DNA of 64,000 nt from Halarcobacter ebronensis (GCF_013201825.1 NZ_CP053836.1:2046001-2110000), one strand, 5' to 3'. Shown: positions 8,742 to 18,217, numbered from the stretch's first letter. The notes: generated by a model not told the origin, from the letters alone. Numbers and translations are program-made.

Positions 8742-9133
8742 AAGCTCTCTCCAAAATTTGAAAAGGCATTTTCAATACTTGGAATATTTTTATATGTTGT
8801 TTTTGTTAACCTTACATTTTTAGTTTTTAAATCGCAGATAGCAATTCTAAAACTAGAACCTATGTATGGCTCAACTACGCAGATAATCTTGTCATCAATC
8901 TGTCTTGTTGCATAGATAGTCCCTTGTAAAGAGTTAAAAAAATATTTTGGATAACTTAATGGAGTTATTTCAACAACATCAATAGATTCTGGGTCTTCAA
9001 GAGTCTGAACTATATCCATTGCATCTTCATAACTCTCAAACTGAATACACCAGTCATCAAAATATTTATTAAATGAGTGTAAATCTTCATCTAAAAATCC
9101 ACCAGCCAACGCTTGTAAAGCAAAAATTGCCAC
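8738..9133 (-). CDS. Hypothetical protein, 131 aa (GTG start)
   Basis: I do not recognise this family. The reading frame extends to an ATG at 9175 (145 aa). I prefer the GTG at 9131-9133 because it has a well-placed AAGAGGT 6 nt upstream, while the ATG has only a weak AAAAGA. The product would begin with AIFALQALAGGF and be a soluble, mixed alpha/beta, acidic protein with no clear signal peptide or catalytic motif. It converges with the diguanylate cyclase gene, whose stop it overlaps by 4 bp. Base composition is like the surroundings. Confidence 0.6.
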   Translation of the reverse strand: MAIFALQALAGGFLDEDLHSFNKYFDDWCIQFESYEDAMDIVQTLEDPESIDVVEITPLSYPKYFFNSLQGTIYATRQIDDKIICVVEPYIGSSFRIAICDLKTKNVRLTKTTYKNIPSIENAFSNFGESF

Positions 9134-9301
9134 TAAATACCTCTTTTTATATGGAATTAAAATGGATTTTAACATATCTTTTATATGGTTTCACAAAATT
9201 TATTTTTGACTTAATAAAAATTTTTAAATCTAACTTTTTTTATCTACTTCAAACTTTTATGATAAAAATATTATTAGATAATAAAATATGGATAAATAAA
9301 G

Positions 9302-10999
9302 ATGAAAGAGAACTCTAAAAAATATATTGACACCTTTGAAAAATTTAGTAATGAAGTTAACTACTCTTTTGTAGAAAAACTAAATAGTGACCCCAATGGA
9401 GAAAAAAGCGATAACAAAGACCCAAGACAAGTCTTTAGTGGGCACTATGTAAATGTTGAACCAACACCAATCCCTGAACCAATATATATAGCCCATAGCA
9501 AAATTTTTTTTAAAGAGTTAGGTCTTAGTGAAGAGTTGCTAAAAGATGAAAGGTTTATAAAAATGTTCTCTGGAAATATTTCAGAGTTAACAAAACCGCT
9601 TAGAGATAAAGGCTGGGCAACTGGATATGCTCTCTCTATTTATGGAACAGAGTATTATGCACAATGCCCTTTTCAAACAGGAAATGGTTATGGAGATGGT
9701 AGAGCAATCTCCGTTTTAGAAAGTTTTATAGATGACAAAAGATGGGAGTTTCAACTAAAAGGTGGAGGATGTACCCCTTATTGTAGAGGTGCAGATGGAA
9801 GAGCAGTTTTAAGATCAAGCATAAGAGAGTTTTTAGCACAAGAACATATGTACGCTTTGCATATTCCTACTTCAAGGTCTTTAACTCTATTTACTTCAAA
9901 AAAAGAACAAGTATTAAGACCATGGTTTAAAGAGAACTCTTATTCAAGAGACCCAGAGAAAATGATAAAAGAGTATGTGGCAATAACCACTAGAGTAGCT
10001 CCTTCATTTATTCGTGTTGGACAAGTGGAACTTTTCGGAAGAAGAACAAGAAAAAAAGAGTATGAAAACTCTTACAAAGAGTTAGAAATGCTTGTTTTAC
10101 ATCTAATTGATAGAGAGTATAATAAAGAGATAAATCAAGATTTAAGTCTAAAAGAAAAAGTAATTTTATTAGCAAAACTATATCAAAAAAGGCTTTGTTC
10201 TTTGGTTGCAAACTGGATAAGAGTTGGATACTGTCAAGGAAATTTCAACAGTGACAACTGCGCCGCTGGAGGTTTTACCTTAGACTACGGTCCTTTTGGA
10301 TTTATTGAGATGTTTGACCCACAATATCAACCTTGGACAGGTGGAGGAATGCATTTCTCATTTTTCAACCAACCCCAAGCTGCACAAAAAAACTATGGCT
10401 CTTTTTGTAGTGCTTTAAAACAACTTCTTAAAACTACTGAAGATATAAAAGAGCTTGAAGATGTAGAAAAAAATTTTGCCTTAACCATGAAAATAGAAAT
10501 AGAAAAAATGTGGGCTTCAAAAATGGGATTTGATAAATTTGATTATGAACTCTTTGATGAATTAATGGAGCTTTTGATTGAGACAAAAGTTGACTACACA
10601 ATATTTTATAGAGAACTCTCAAATATTCCAAATAGTGTAAAAGAGATTGAGAAGAGTTTTTATAGAAATAGCTTTGAAAATGAAAAATTAAAGCAGAGAT
10701 GGAACAACTGGCTTAAAAAATGGAATAGTAGCCTTGATATTAGCACAAAAGAGGATAAGGAGAAATTATCAACTAAAATGAAACAAACTAATCCAAAATA
10801 TACCTTAAGAGAGTGGCACTTAGTAGAAGCCTACCAAGAAGCTCAAAAAGGCGACTATACAAAAGTACATGAACTACAAGAGGTTATGACAAAACCATAT
10901 GAAGAACAAACTAAAGAGATAGAAGAGAAATACTATAGCAAAAAACCAGACTCTCTATTTGGAATAGCTGGAGTTTCCCATGTGACATGTTCGTCGTAG
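9302..10999 (+). CDS. selO: SelO-family protein adenylyltransferase (YdiU/UPF0061)
   Basis: At 565 residues this is the usual size for bacterial SelO (YdiU), a pseudokinase-fold enzyme that AMPylates proteins. Family landmarks are the early GHYVNVEPTPIPEP segment, YGTEYYAQCPFQ, and QLKGGGCTPYCRGADGRAVLRSSIREFL, with FDPQYQPW later. The C-terminus ends HVTCSS, so a cysteine sits where eukaryotic SelO carries selenocysteine, as in other bacterial members. No operon partner is evident: about 290 bp follow without a gene. SelO is linked to redox stress responses in E. coli. That role here is inferred from family only. Confidence 0.93.
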   Translation: MKENSKKYIDTFEKFSNEVNYSFVEKLNSDPNGEKSDNKDPRQVFSGHYVNVEPTPIPEPIYIAHSKIFFKELGLSEELLKDERFIKMFSGNISELTKPLRDKGWATGYALSIYGTEYYAQCPFQTGNGYGDGRAISVLESFIDDKRWEFQLKGGGCTPYCRGADGRAVLRSSIREFLAQEHMYALHIPTSRSLTLFTSKKEQVLRPWFKENSYSRDPEKMIKEYVAITTRVAPSFIRVGQVELFGRRTRKKEYENSYKELEMLVLHLIDREYNKEINQDLSLKEKVILLAKLYQKRLCSLVANWIRVGYCQGNFNSDNCAAGGFTLDYGPFGFIEMFDPQYQPWTGGGMHFSFFNQPQAAQKNYGSFCSALKQLLKTTEDIKELEDVEKNFALTMKIEIEKMWASKMGFDKFDYELFDELMELLIETKVDYTIFYRELSNIPNSVKEIEKSFYRNSFENEKLKQRWNNWLKKWNSSLDISTKEDKEKLSTKMKQTNPKYTLREWHLVEAYQEAQKGDYTKVHELQEVMTKPYEEQTKEIEEKYYSKKPDSLFGIAGVSHVTCSS

Positions 11000-11285
11000 A
11001 AAACAAAAGTCAATTTTGATTTTAAATATTTAATGCTATATATATTTTAGAAAAATAAGCAGTCAATAAGAGAGACAAGAAGTAGAAAATATCATAATAA
11101 AAATTCCCACAAACTACTTTATAATAGGAAAAGTCCAATATCTATATTACCTTTCACAAATATAATAGTTCGCCCCTTGAACTTTTATAAATAATTTTAT
11201 CTATTAAAACTTTTTTGTTACTTTTTGGCTACTTTCTTATTATATTATTCTATTACTATTTATATTTTAAAAGATAGGAAATAAA

Positions 11286-11492
11286 ATGATAAAAAGCATA
11301 TGTAAAGCTACATCACAAGATAAGAATGTAGTAGTTAGATTCAGTGATAAAGTAATCAGATATGAAGTAGATAGCAGTGAAATGGCACAAGATGTTTCTA
11401 ACCTATTTAATAAAAAAGATGTATTAGAACTATCAGAGATATGGGATACACTTTTTGAATCAATAAATCAATATAAAAAACAAATCGCTTAA
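11286..11492 (+). CDS. Small hypothetical protein, 68 aa
   Basis: I do not recognise this protein. It is a soluble, helix-rich 68-residue protein with a short beta-like N-terminal half (VVVRFSDKVIRYEV) and no membrane segment. A GATAGGAAATAAA stretch before the ATG gives a plausible ribosome binding site, and a 10-bp hairpin terminator lies 24 bp after the stop. Together these support a genuine single-gene transcription unit. The 286 bp upstream hold no other gene and presumably carry its promoter. Confidence 0.6.
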   Translation: MIKSICKATSQDKNVVVRFSDKVIRYEVDSSEMAQDVSNLFNKKDVLELSEIWDTLFESINQYKKQIA

Positions 11493-11516
11493 ATATAAAA
11501 CTCTCTCAAATAATTT

Positions 11517-11545
11517 AAAGTCATAAATCTAAAACTTATGACTTT
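11517..11545 (+). terminator. Hairpin terminator after the 68-aa gene
   Basis: AAAGTCATAA (11517-11526) pairs perfectly with TTATGACTTT (11536-11545) around a 9-nt loop. It is followed by the T-rich GTTATTATAATAT. It lies 24 bp after the stop codon. The following 198 bp up to the ABC-F gene are AT-rich and hold no gene that I can see. Confidence 0.65.
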
Positions 11546-11743
11546 GTTATTATAATATAATCTCCTCTGCCCTAAATTTTCAATATTTATACAAAGTAGT
11601 TTTACTATCAATTTTTAGAAAATGTTAAAAAAGTTATTATCTGCTCTTTTTTTCTATTTTTGATTTTTTTTAGAATTTTATAAGGCTATAACCCATCATA
11701 CCGTATAATCCCAAATTTAAAAAACGCATAAAGAAGAGTATCC

Positions 11744-13465
11744 ATGATTGAATTAGTTAACATATCAAAAAGTTATCCAACAAATGATTTATATAGAGAT
11801 TTAAATCTTAGATTAAATGCCAAAGACAAAGTTGGTCTTGTAGGACGAAACGGTACAGGAAAATCTACATTATTTAAACTTATACTTGGTGAAGAGCATC
11901 AAGATAGTGGGGAGATAAAACTTCCAAAAGCATATAAAATAGGTGCTTTAAAACAGTATTTTGACTTCACTGAAAAAACTTTGATAAATGAAACAGCCCT
12001 TGCACTAAGTGAAGAGGACAAATATGAAATCTACAAAGCTGAAAAGATACTTTTTGGTTTGGGTTTTACTATGGAAGATTTAGAAAAAGATCCTAAATCT
12101 TTTTCTGGTGGTTATCAAATCAGAATAAATCTAGCAAAACTGCTTTTAACAGAGCCAAATATGCTACTTTTAGATGAGCCTACAAACTACTTGGATATTT
12201 TGTCTATTAGATGGCTAAAAGAGTTTTTAAAAAACTTCCAAGGTGAAGTTATCCTAATCACTCACGACAGGGATTTTATGGATAGTGTTTGTACACACAC
12301 TTTAGGAATAGTTAGAAAAAGTGCATTTATGATTCAAGGTGGAACTAGAAAATTCTATGAACAAATCTTAGCAAATGAAGAGCACCATGAAAAACAAAAA
12401 ATAGCACAAGAGAAAAAGATAAAAGACCTGGAAGAGTTTATTGCTAAAAACAAAGCAAGAGCAGCAACTGCTACACTAGCCCAATCAAAAGTAAAAATCT
12501 TGGAGAAAATGGATATTTTAGAAGACTTGGATTATGATGCAAATCTAAAGTTTGATTTTAACTATAAAGATTCTGCTGCTAAGTTTTTAGTTGAAGTAAA
12601 AGATTTATCTTTTGGATATACTCCTGATAAAATCCTATTTAAAGATATCACTTTTGCACTATCTAAAGGTGAAACTATAGGAATTATAGGAAAAAATGGA
12701 AAGGGTAAATCAACTTTATTAAATACAATTGCAGGTGAACTTGAAGCTTTAAGTGGAAGTGTAGATTTTCACTCATCTTGTGTATTTGGTCACTTTGGTC
12801 AAACAAATATCTCACACCTAAATCAAAACAATACAATCATGGATGAGATTTATAGTGTAAATCACAAATTAGAAGAAGCAGTTATAAGAAGTATTTGTGG
12901 GCTGATGATGTTTAGTGGAGATAATGCAAAGAAAAAAATCTCACTACTATCAGGGGGAGAGAAATCAAGGGTAATGCTTGGTAAAATAATAGCTCAAAAT
13001 GTAAACCTACTTTTCCTAGATGAGCCAACAAACCACTTGGATATAGACTCTATAGATGCCCTAACAAATGCCATAAAAGCTTTTAAAGGTTCTTGTATGA
13101 TTGTAACCCACTCGGAAGAGTTATTAAGAGCTGTATGTGATAGATTGATTGTATTTACAAATGATGGTGCAGATTATTTCAATGGAACTTATGATGAGTT
13201 CTTAGAAAAAATTGGTTGGGAAGATGACGCAGTTGAAGAGAAAAAGGTTGAAAAACCTAAAAGAAACAAAAAAGAGATAAAAAAACTAAGAGCAGAAATA
13301 GTAACTCAAAAAAGCCAAGCAACAAAACCTATAAGAACAAGAATAGAAGAGATAGAGGCTTTAAGTGGCCAAGAAAAATTAAAACATGAGCAAGAACTAA
13401 GAGAGTTACAAAAACAACTTGATAAGTTAAATGATGAGTTTCAAAAAAAGCTAGATGAGATTTAG
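11744..13465 (+). CDS. ABC-F family ATPase (Uup/YbiT type)
   Basis: This 573-residue soluble protein has two ABC nucleotide-binding domains and no membrane segments. The first has Walker A GRNGTGKST at 34-42, signature SGGYQ and Walker B LLLDEPTNYLD. The second has Walker A GKNGKGKST near 316-324, LSGGEKSR and LLFLDEPTNHLD. An acidic/basic inter-domain linker (about 205-275) and a C-terminal coiled coil (about 500-573) match the ribosome-associated ABC-F group. These proteins bind the ribosomal E site and relieve stalling or tune translation. Which paralogue this is cannot be fixed without a tree. The next gene begins 9 bp later. Confidence 0.93.
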   Translation: MIELVNISKSYPTNDLYRDLNLRLNAKDKVGLVGRNGTGKSTLFKLILGEEHQDSGEIKLPKAYKIGALKQYFDFTEKTLINETALALSEEDKYEIYKAEKILFGLGFTMEDLEKDPKSFSGGYQIRINLAKLLLTEPNMLLLDEPTNYLDILSIRWLKEFLKNFQGEVILITHDRDFMDSVCTHTLGIVRKSAFMIQGGTRKFYEQILANEEHHEKQKIAQEKKIKDLEEFIAKNKARAATATLAQSKVKILEKMDILEDLDYDANLKFDFNYKDSAAKFLVEVKDLSFGYTPDKILFKDITFALSKGETIGIIGKNGKGKSTLLNTIAGELEALSGSVDFHSSCVFGHFGQTNISHLNQNNTIMDEIYSVNHKLEEAVIRSICGLMMFSGDNAKKKISLLSGGEKSRVMLGKIIAQNVNLLFLDEPTNHLDIDSIDALTNAIKAFKGSCMIVTHSEELLRAVCDRLIVFTNDGADYFNGTYDEFLEKIGWEDDAVEEKKVEKPKRNKKEIKKLRAEIVTQKSQATKPIRTRIEEIEALSGQEKLKHEQELRELQKQLDKLNDEFQKKLDEI

Positions 13466-13473
13466 TATCTAAA

Positions 13474-13977
13474 ATGAGTAAGCTAAAATATCTAGCACAC
13501 TATCCAAAAGAGTATGTGGAGCAAATACAAAAGCTACTAGATGAAAAAAAGCTAGATAAATATCTACTTAGCAAATATAAAACCTGTCACGAATATAAAA
13601 GTGACAAGGCTTTGTATGAATACACAATGGATTTAAAAAACCAATTCCTAAAAAAATCTCTGCCACTTAGCAAAGTAGTATATGATGGAAAAATCAATGT
13701 CATAAACGACGCCTTAGGTTTACATACCATCATCTCAAGAGTTCAAGGTGGAAAACTAAAAAGCAAAAACGAAATAAGAATAGCCTCAATCTTTAAAAAC
13801 GTACCCCAAGAGTTTTTACAAATGATTGTAGTACATGAACTAGCCCATATAAAAGAGAAACAACACGACAAAACCTTTTATAGCCTATGCACCTTTATGG
13901 AACCAAACTATCACCAATATGAGTTTGATTTAAGAGTTTATCTTACATATGTAGATAGATTTGGGAAGTTGTATTAG
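13474..13977 (+). CDS. YgjP/DUF45-type metal-dependent hydrolase
   Basis: The 167-residue protein has a zincin motif HELAH at 121-125 and a third ligand candidate His131 (EKQHDKTFY). This HELAHxKEKxHxxxF pattern is typical of the YgjP/M48-like DUF45 family. Family members are small soluble metalloproteins of uncertain substrate. It starts 9 bp after the ABC-F gene, so the two are probably cotranscribed. It is the last ordinary gene before the defence island, whose genes run in the opposite direction. Confidence 0.86.
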   Translation: MSKLKYLAHYPKEYVEQIQKLLDEKKLDKYLLSKYKTCHEYKSDKALYEYTMDLKNQFLKKSLPLSKVVYDGKINVINDALGLHTIISRVQGGKLKSKNEIRIASIFKNVPQEFLQMIVVHELAHIKEKQHDKTFYSLCTFMEPNYHQYEFDLRVYLTYVDRFGKLY

Positions 13978-14006
13978 GGGGAAATATTATATCTAGCTAG
14001 AAATAT

Positions 14007-16544
14007 TTATAATCCTTGTATTTCAACACCTAAAATATATGCTAACTCAAATATTGTAACTGTATCTTCATTATTATTCATCATTTCTTGTACAATTCTT
14101 TTATCTATTGAATAAGTTTCTTCTAATAAGTTTATTTCTATGAAAGTTGAATATTCATTGACAATTTTATTTCCTAAATACAAACTAATTCCATTTTTAA
14201 TTAATAAAATCAATTCTATATCTTCTGTTCCATATTTTATAAGATTATATAAACTTTCTTCTAATACCTCTAATTCATTAAGTACTTCTATAAACTTAAT
14301 CAAAGTATTGTCTAAAAACTCTTGTTCTTCATGGATTCTAACTATTGCTAAATTTACCCTTTTTCTTTTCGTTTTATATCTTATATTTGTCCAAAGTTCA
14401 GCAAAACCTCCTCTTTTTTCATCCCCCCATTTTCCTACATAAACAAGACACTTTTCATCTTCTAACTCAACTTTATATTTTTTAACATCTAATGTTTCTA
14501 ATTCAAGATTAGAAATATTAGTGTCATCTTCTTTTTTATTAAACCTTTCCCAATACCATAAAAAATGACCTACCATATAATTATAAGGTGTGCCATTCAT
14601 TCTCCATTCTAAAAACATTGTATAAAAATTCTGAGTTTCATTATGATGTAGACGTCTAATATTTTCATATTCTCTTTTTTCTTTTATAAAAGGAAGAAAT
14701 ATTTTTACAATTACATTAAAAACCTCTTTGGGAGAAGAAATTCTTTCATTATCATCTTGATACTCAATTAAGATGTTATTCATTTCTTCTTCATATTGTA
14801 AAATATCAATTTCAACTATATTATTAGAGAAACAAGTACTTCCAATTTTTGTTTTTGACTTTTCTATTTTTTTATTTTCTAAAATATCTGATTCAAAATT
14901 AGCAATAAACTCATCAGCTTCTTTTTTTTCTTTTTTATTTTTCTCTGAAATATTAGTATTTTCTAATAAAACATTTGTAGGCACTTCTCTATGTTTTTTA
15001 TCTACTTGCATACAGTTTTTAATAAAACCTTTAATATCTGCATTTTCCGCAATAAAATCAGAACCTATTAAATATATTTCTGGTTCTAAAAGATTCATAT
15101 TTTTGCTATTATTAGAAAAAACTTCACTAAACCTTGACAACCTACCTATTAAATTTTTGAACTGAGAAGGAGTAAGTAATCCTTTTCCTTTTTTATTATC
15201 CAACATGAATAATTTATTTATTGGAAGATTTACTCCTTCGAGTAAAGTTGAACTAGTAACAATAAATTTTATACACTTTTCTTTTCTAAATAAATCTTCA
15301 ATATATAATCTAACTTGATTAGGCACAGAGCCATGATGATATATTATTCCTTTTTTTAAACATTTAATTAAATTATAATCTTTATGAAGAAACTTAGATA
15401 AATTCTTACATGCATCTTCAATTTTTTTTGATTTAACTATAGGTAATTTTTCTGATAACATGATTGAAAACAACTCAATTTGCTTGGGTTTGTTAAAATA
15501 AATTATATTCTTAGAGCCCTGTTCATTTATAATTAAATCAATCTCATTTATAAAAGACTTATTTTTAATCTCAAAAAACTTATTCAAAAACTGATCATAA
15601 ATTTCAATATTTTTGTTCTCACTTTTTTCTCTAAAATCTCTTATAAAAAATTTTTCAGACTTTATATATTCACTAACTCTAAATTCTTTTAATTCATGTT
15701 TTGCATATGAAATATTTAAATTTTTACTATCTAATAAAAAAGGTGTTAAATATTTAAAAACAGCTTTTTGATTTCTTTTATTTAGAATAGCTATTGTAAT
15801 TGCTAATAAGGTACTTCTTGAATTATTGTCTAATAAGTTATGGGCTTCATCAACAAATACTAAATCAAATTTCAAATGACTATCCTTTTTCAGTAATCTT
15901 AATAATCTTTCCTGAGTTAAGACTGCTAATATATTTTTAGATGTAGGTGTATACATTTCTGGAAAAGTTAATATACTTGGTATGTTTTCAATATTTGACT
16001 CTATTATTCTTTTTTTTGTTTGAGATACAAGTGCTTTAGTTGGAACAATAATACAAATATTATTATATAGCTGCTTTTTTATACCCTCTATAATTAATTC
16101 TGATTTACCATAAGATGTCGGTGCAACAATAGATAAAGATGTATCTATTTCATTCATAAAAAATTCATTTAATTTTTTTTGTTCACTAGTTAAATAAATT
16201 TTTTCAGATTTATAATTTTCCATATATGAAGAATTCAATATATTGAAAAAACTTTCTTTTTTATATAAAAGATTTTTTTCTATAAACTTTGATATAGGGA
16301 TAAATCCTTTATTTATAGATATATCAAATAAAGGTTTATAGTCAGCAGTCTTATTTGAATACATTAATATAATTTTATACCCTAAATTAATAATATTAAT
16401 ATCTTTTTCATTAAGAAAGATTATTGCTATCTGAAGTAATCTAATTAATTTTTTTTTAGGTAAATCTTCTTTTAACAATACTTTTTCATAAAATTTATCA
16501 AATTTAGTATTTCGTAATCTTGATAATGTTAAATCTTTTCTCAT
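14007..16544 (-). CDS. Superfamily 2 DEAD/DEAH helicase, HamB-like (Hachiman defence)
   Basis: This 845-residue soluble helicase has Walker A APTSYGKSE at 141-149, motif Ia VPTKALVSQ at 168-176 and DEAH at 232-235. The C-terminal RecA domain has VTSSTLLEGVNLP and a motif VI region NLIGRLSRFS. The N-terminal 120 residues and the roughly 330 residues after the helicase core are not recognisable by eye. It overlaps the upstream nuclease-like gene by 4 bp (ATGA), so the two are coupled. A DUF1837/HamA-type protein followed by a large SF2 helicase is the make-up of Hachiman (also known as AbpAB) anti-phage systems. Very low GC and position beside tRNA genes suit horizontal transfer. A homologous helicase-nuclease pair of another name is the main alternative. 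Confidence 0.78.
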   Translation of the reverse strand: MRKDLTLSRLRNTKFDKFYEKVLLKEDLPKKKLIRLLQIAIIFLNEKDINIINLGYKIILMYSNKTADYKPLFDISINKGFIPISKFIEKNLLYKKESFFNILNSSYMENYKSEKIYLTSEQKKLNEFFMNEIDTSLSIVAPTSYGKSELIIEGIKKQLYNNICIIVPTKALVSQTKKRIIESNIENIPSILTFPEMYTPTSKNILAVLTQERLLRLLKKDSHLKFDLVFVDEAHNLLDNNSRSTLLAITIAILNKRNQKAVFKYLTPFLLDSKNLNISYAKHELKEFRVSEYIKSEKFFIRDFREKSENKNIEIYDQFLNKFFEIKNKSFINEIDLIINEQGSKNIIYFNKPKQIELFSIMLSEKLPIVKSKKIEDACKNLSKFLHKDYNLIKCLKKGIIYHHGSVPNQVRLYIEDLFRKEKCIKFIVTSSTLLEGVNLPINKLFMLDNKKGKGLLTPSQFKNLIGRLSRFSEVFSNNSKNMNLLEPEIYLIGSDFIAENADIKGFIKNCMQVDKKHREVPTNVLLENTNISEKNKKEKKEADEFIANFESDILENKKIEKSKTKIGSTCFSNNIVEIDILQYEEEMNNILIEYQDDNERISSPKEVFNVIVKIFLPFIKEKREYENIRRLHHNETQNFYTMFLEWRMNGTPYNYMVGHFLWYWERFNKKEDDTNISNLELETLDVKKYKVELEDEKCLVYVGKWGDEKRGGFAELWTNIRYKTKRKRVNLAIVRIHEEQEFLDNTLIKFIEVLNELEVLEESLYNLIKYGTEDIELILLIKNGISLYLGNKIVNEYSTFIEINLLEETYSIDKRIVQEMMNNNEDTVTIFELAYILGVEIQGL

Positions 16545-17356
16545 GATTTAATCTCATTTCTAAGAAAATCTTCAATTTTATAATAAGTTTCTTTTTGTAT
16601 AGAAAAGATAAACTCTTTTTTAAATGAATTCTTTTTATTTAATCGATTTCTAAAATCCTTTATATATCGGCTCTCAACAATATTCTTTGGAGAAGAAAAT
16701 AAAGAAGAAACTAAAATTACATTTTTATCTAAACTTGTAGCATTTTCATCTGATACTTCATCTTCAATATCCAATAAAATATCTTCAACAACTTTTTTTC
16801 TATCGATATTGTTATCTAAAGCTATTTTAGCACCATTAATTGCATTTTCCCATAAAGAACATTCATTCTCATTAAGTCTTTTTAACAAATCTGCCTTTGC
16901 TCTATTTAAAAAAATGCTTGTCATTTGATTAGAATCTTTTTTAATATATAAACAACCTGATTTAACCTCAGTAATCCAAATTTCTTTTTTATTTTCAGAA
17001 TATAAAACTAAATCAAACCCCATCTTGATATTTTTATCTGATGTATTAAAAAAAGGAGACACTGCGCATAATTTTTCAAAATAATACAACAAAAGTACAT
17101 GAGTTAAAAGTTCGCCCATCATACCAATTTTTGTTTTTTTTGTTTTTTCATCATATCTTTTAAAAAACTCTTTTAAAGTATTTTTATAAGAATATGATTT
17201 TCTATCACTTTCTGCTTTTGATATACCATAACAGATTGTAGATAATTGCTTTTTTATTAAATTTTTTAATTCATCTGAAAAAAATTCTATTGTGCAAATA
17301 CTATATAAGCTTTTTCTCCCATCTACAAATCTAATTCCATCAATTTTTTTTGACAT
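16541..17356 (-). CDS. HamA-like (DUF1837) PD-(D/E)XK nuclease, Hachiman defence
   Basis: The 271-residue soluble protein has a restriction-endonuclease-like core. Glu82 sits in GMMGELL on a helix, Asp115 in KMGFDLV, and the pair Glu130-x-Lys132 in ITEVKSG. This spacing (E ... GxD ... ExK) fits PD-(D/E)XK nucleases, including the HamA effector of Hachiman. HamA degrades DNA once released by the HamB helicase. The N-terminal 75 residues are unassigned. It is the first gene of the pair: the downstream helicase starts within its stop codon. Nothing in the 0.9 kb upstream encodes a protein. The nuclease motif is seen directly; the family name is inferred from motif plus partner. Confidence 0.75.
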   Translation of the reverse strand: MSKKIDGIRFVDGRKSLYSICTIEFFSDELKNLIKKQLSTICYGISKAESDRKSYSYKNTLKEFFKRYDEKTKKTKIGMMGELLTHVLLLYYFEKLCAVSPFFNTSDKNIKMGFDLVLYSENKKEIWITEVKSGCLYIKKDSNQMTSIFLNRAKADLLKRLNENECSLWENAINGAKIALDNNIDRKKVVEDILLDIEDEVSDENATSLDKNVILVSSLFSSPKNIVESRYIKDFRNRLNKKNSFKKEFIFSIQKETYYKIEDFLRNEIKS

Positions 17357-17920
17357 AAATCTTCTTTTTATTAAATGTTTTAATCATTTAGTTTTTATAA
17401 AAGGTATTTTAAGTAAAATCAAAATATATTTACTTTCATTTCTAGAAAATTTAATAAACAACAATTATTTTGTAATCTTAAAATTAAATTATATTTTTTT
17501 ATCACTATAATATATCACTTTCATTAAATAATAAAAAATACTTTCTTAGTTTATTAAAATATAATTTTATCAAAAATAATTTTAAACTAAGAAAATTATA
17601 TTGTTTTTATAGAATAATTAAAAATTATGAATTGTATCCAAAGGTTGAATCTTCACTTATAAAAATTAAAAACTCAAATTCTTATACTTAGTAGTTACAG
17701 ATAATATCAAATAACCCCACTTTTAAAACTAAGACAAATATTTAATTATTTATATCTAACCAATATACAGGTTTTATACTATTATAAATAACAGTAATTA
17801 TAAAAATCTATTTATTAGTTCTTTTTCAATAACGAATTCATTAAATTTCTAAGATAATTCAAATCAATTTAATAAATGATATTTTTTAGGAAGTACGAGG
17901 CAAAGGTTTTCTTTTGTGAA

Positions 17921-17943
17921 GGAGTTACCATCACGGTAATGAC
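17921..17943 (+). repeat. REP-like hairpin, copy 1
   Basis: The unit is GGAG, a TTACC stem, the loop ATCAC, a GGTAA stem and TGAC. A tetranucleotide GGAG in front of a short palindrome is the format of REP sequences mobilised by REP-associated tyrosine transposases. A second unit with the same stem and flanks occurs at 18196. No transposase gene is visible here. Confidence 0.5.
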
Positions 17944-17992
17944 TGAATAAAATAAAATTTTTAACGAAGTAATTTCAAAAAAATAGGGGTCA

Positions 17993-18057
17993 AAAATAGG
18001 GGTCAGATGATAACGATAACCTAGGAAAATAGGGGTCAGATGATAACGATAACCTAG
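17993..18057 (+). repeat. Two tandem 32-bp direct repeats
   Basis: Two identical 32-bp copies (17993-18024 and 18026-18057) are separated by one base. Each begins AAAATAGGGGTCAGATGATA and ends CGATAACCTAG. A partial third copy of the first 13 bases lies just before them, around 17979-17991. There are too few copies, with no spacer, for a CRISPR. They look like part of the repeat-element debris. Confidence 0.7.
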
Positions 18058-18074
18058 TATCTGCTAAAAAATCT

Positions 18075-18107
18075 GGGGACAGAAATAAAGGGGACAGGTA
18101 CCTTTTT
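18075..18107 (+). repeat. GGGGACAG direct repeat, possible transposable-element end
   Basis: GGGGACAG occurs at 18075-18082 and 18090-18097 (15-bp period), followed by GTACC and a run of seven T. Sequences of this form often flank REP-associated (IS200-like) transposase genes. No such gene remains here, so the call is tentative. Confidence 0.35.
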
Positions 18108-18195
18108 TTAATTTTTATATTGATATTCAATAGATAAAATCAAATCAATGAATAAAATTTTTGAATAGTTCAATGAAAATTGAAAAAATATTATG

Positions 18196-18217
18196 GGAGT
18201 TACCGTCGGGTAATGAC
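18196..18217 (+). repeat. REP-like hairpin, copy 2
   Basis: The unit is GGAG, a TTACC stem, the loop GTCG, a GGTAA stem and TGAC. It is the same stem, flanks and orientation as the copy at 17921, with a different loop. It lies 80 bp from the 3' end of the first tRNA-Asn. Confidence 0.5.

Noticed and set aside
17979-18057. Possible CRISPR array
   Set aside because: Only two full 32-bp copies with a 1-bp gap and one partial copy exist; there are no spacers and no cas genes.
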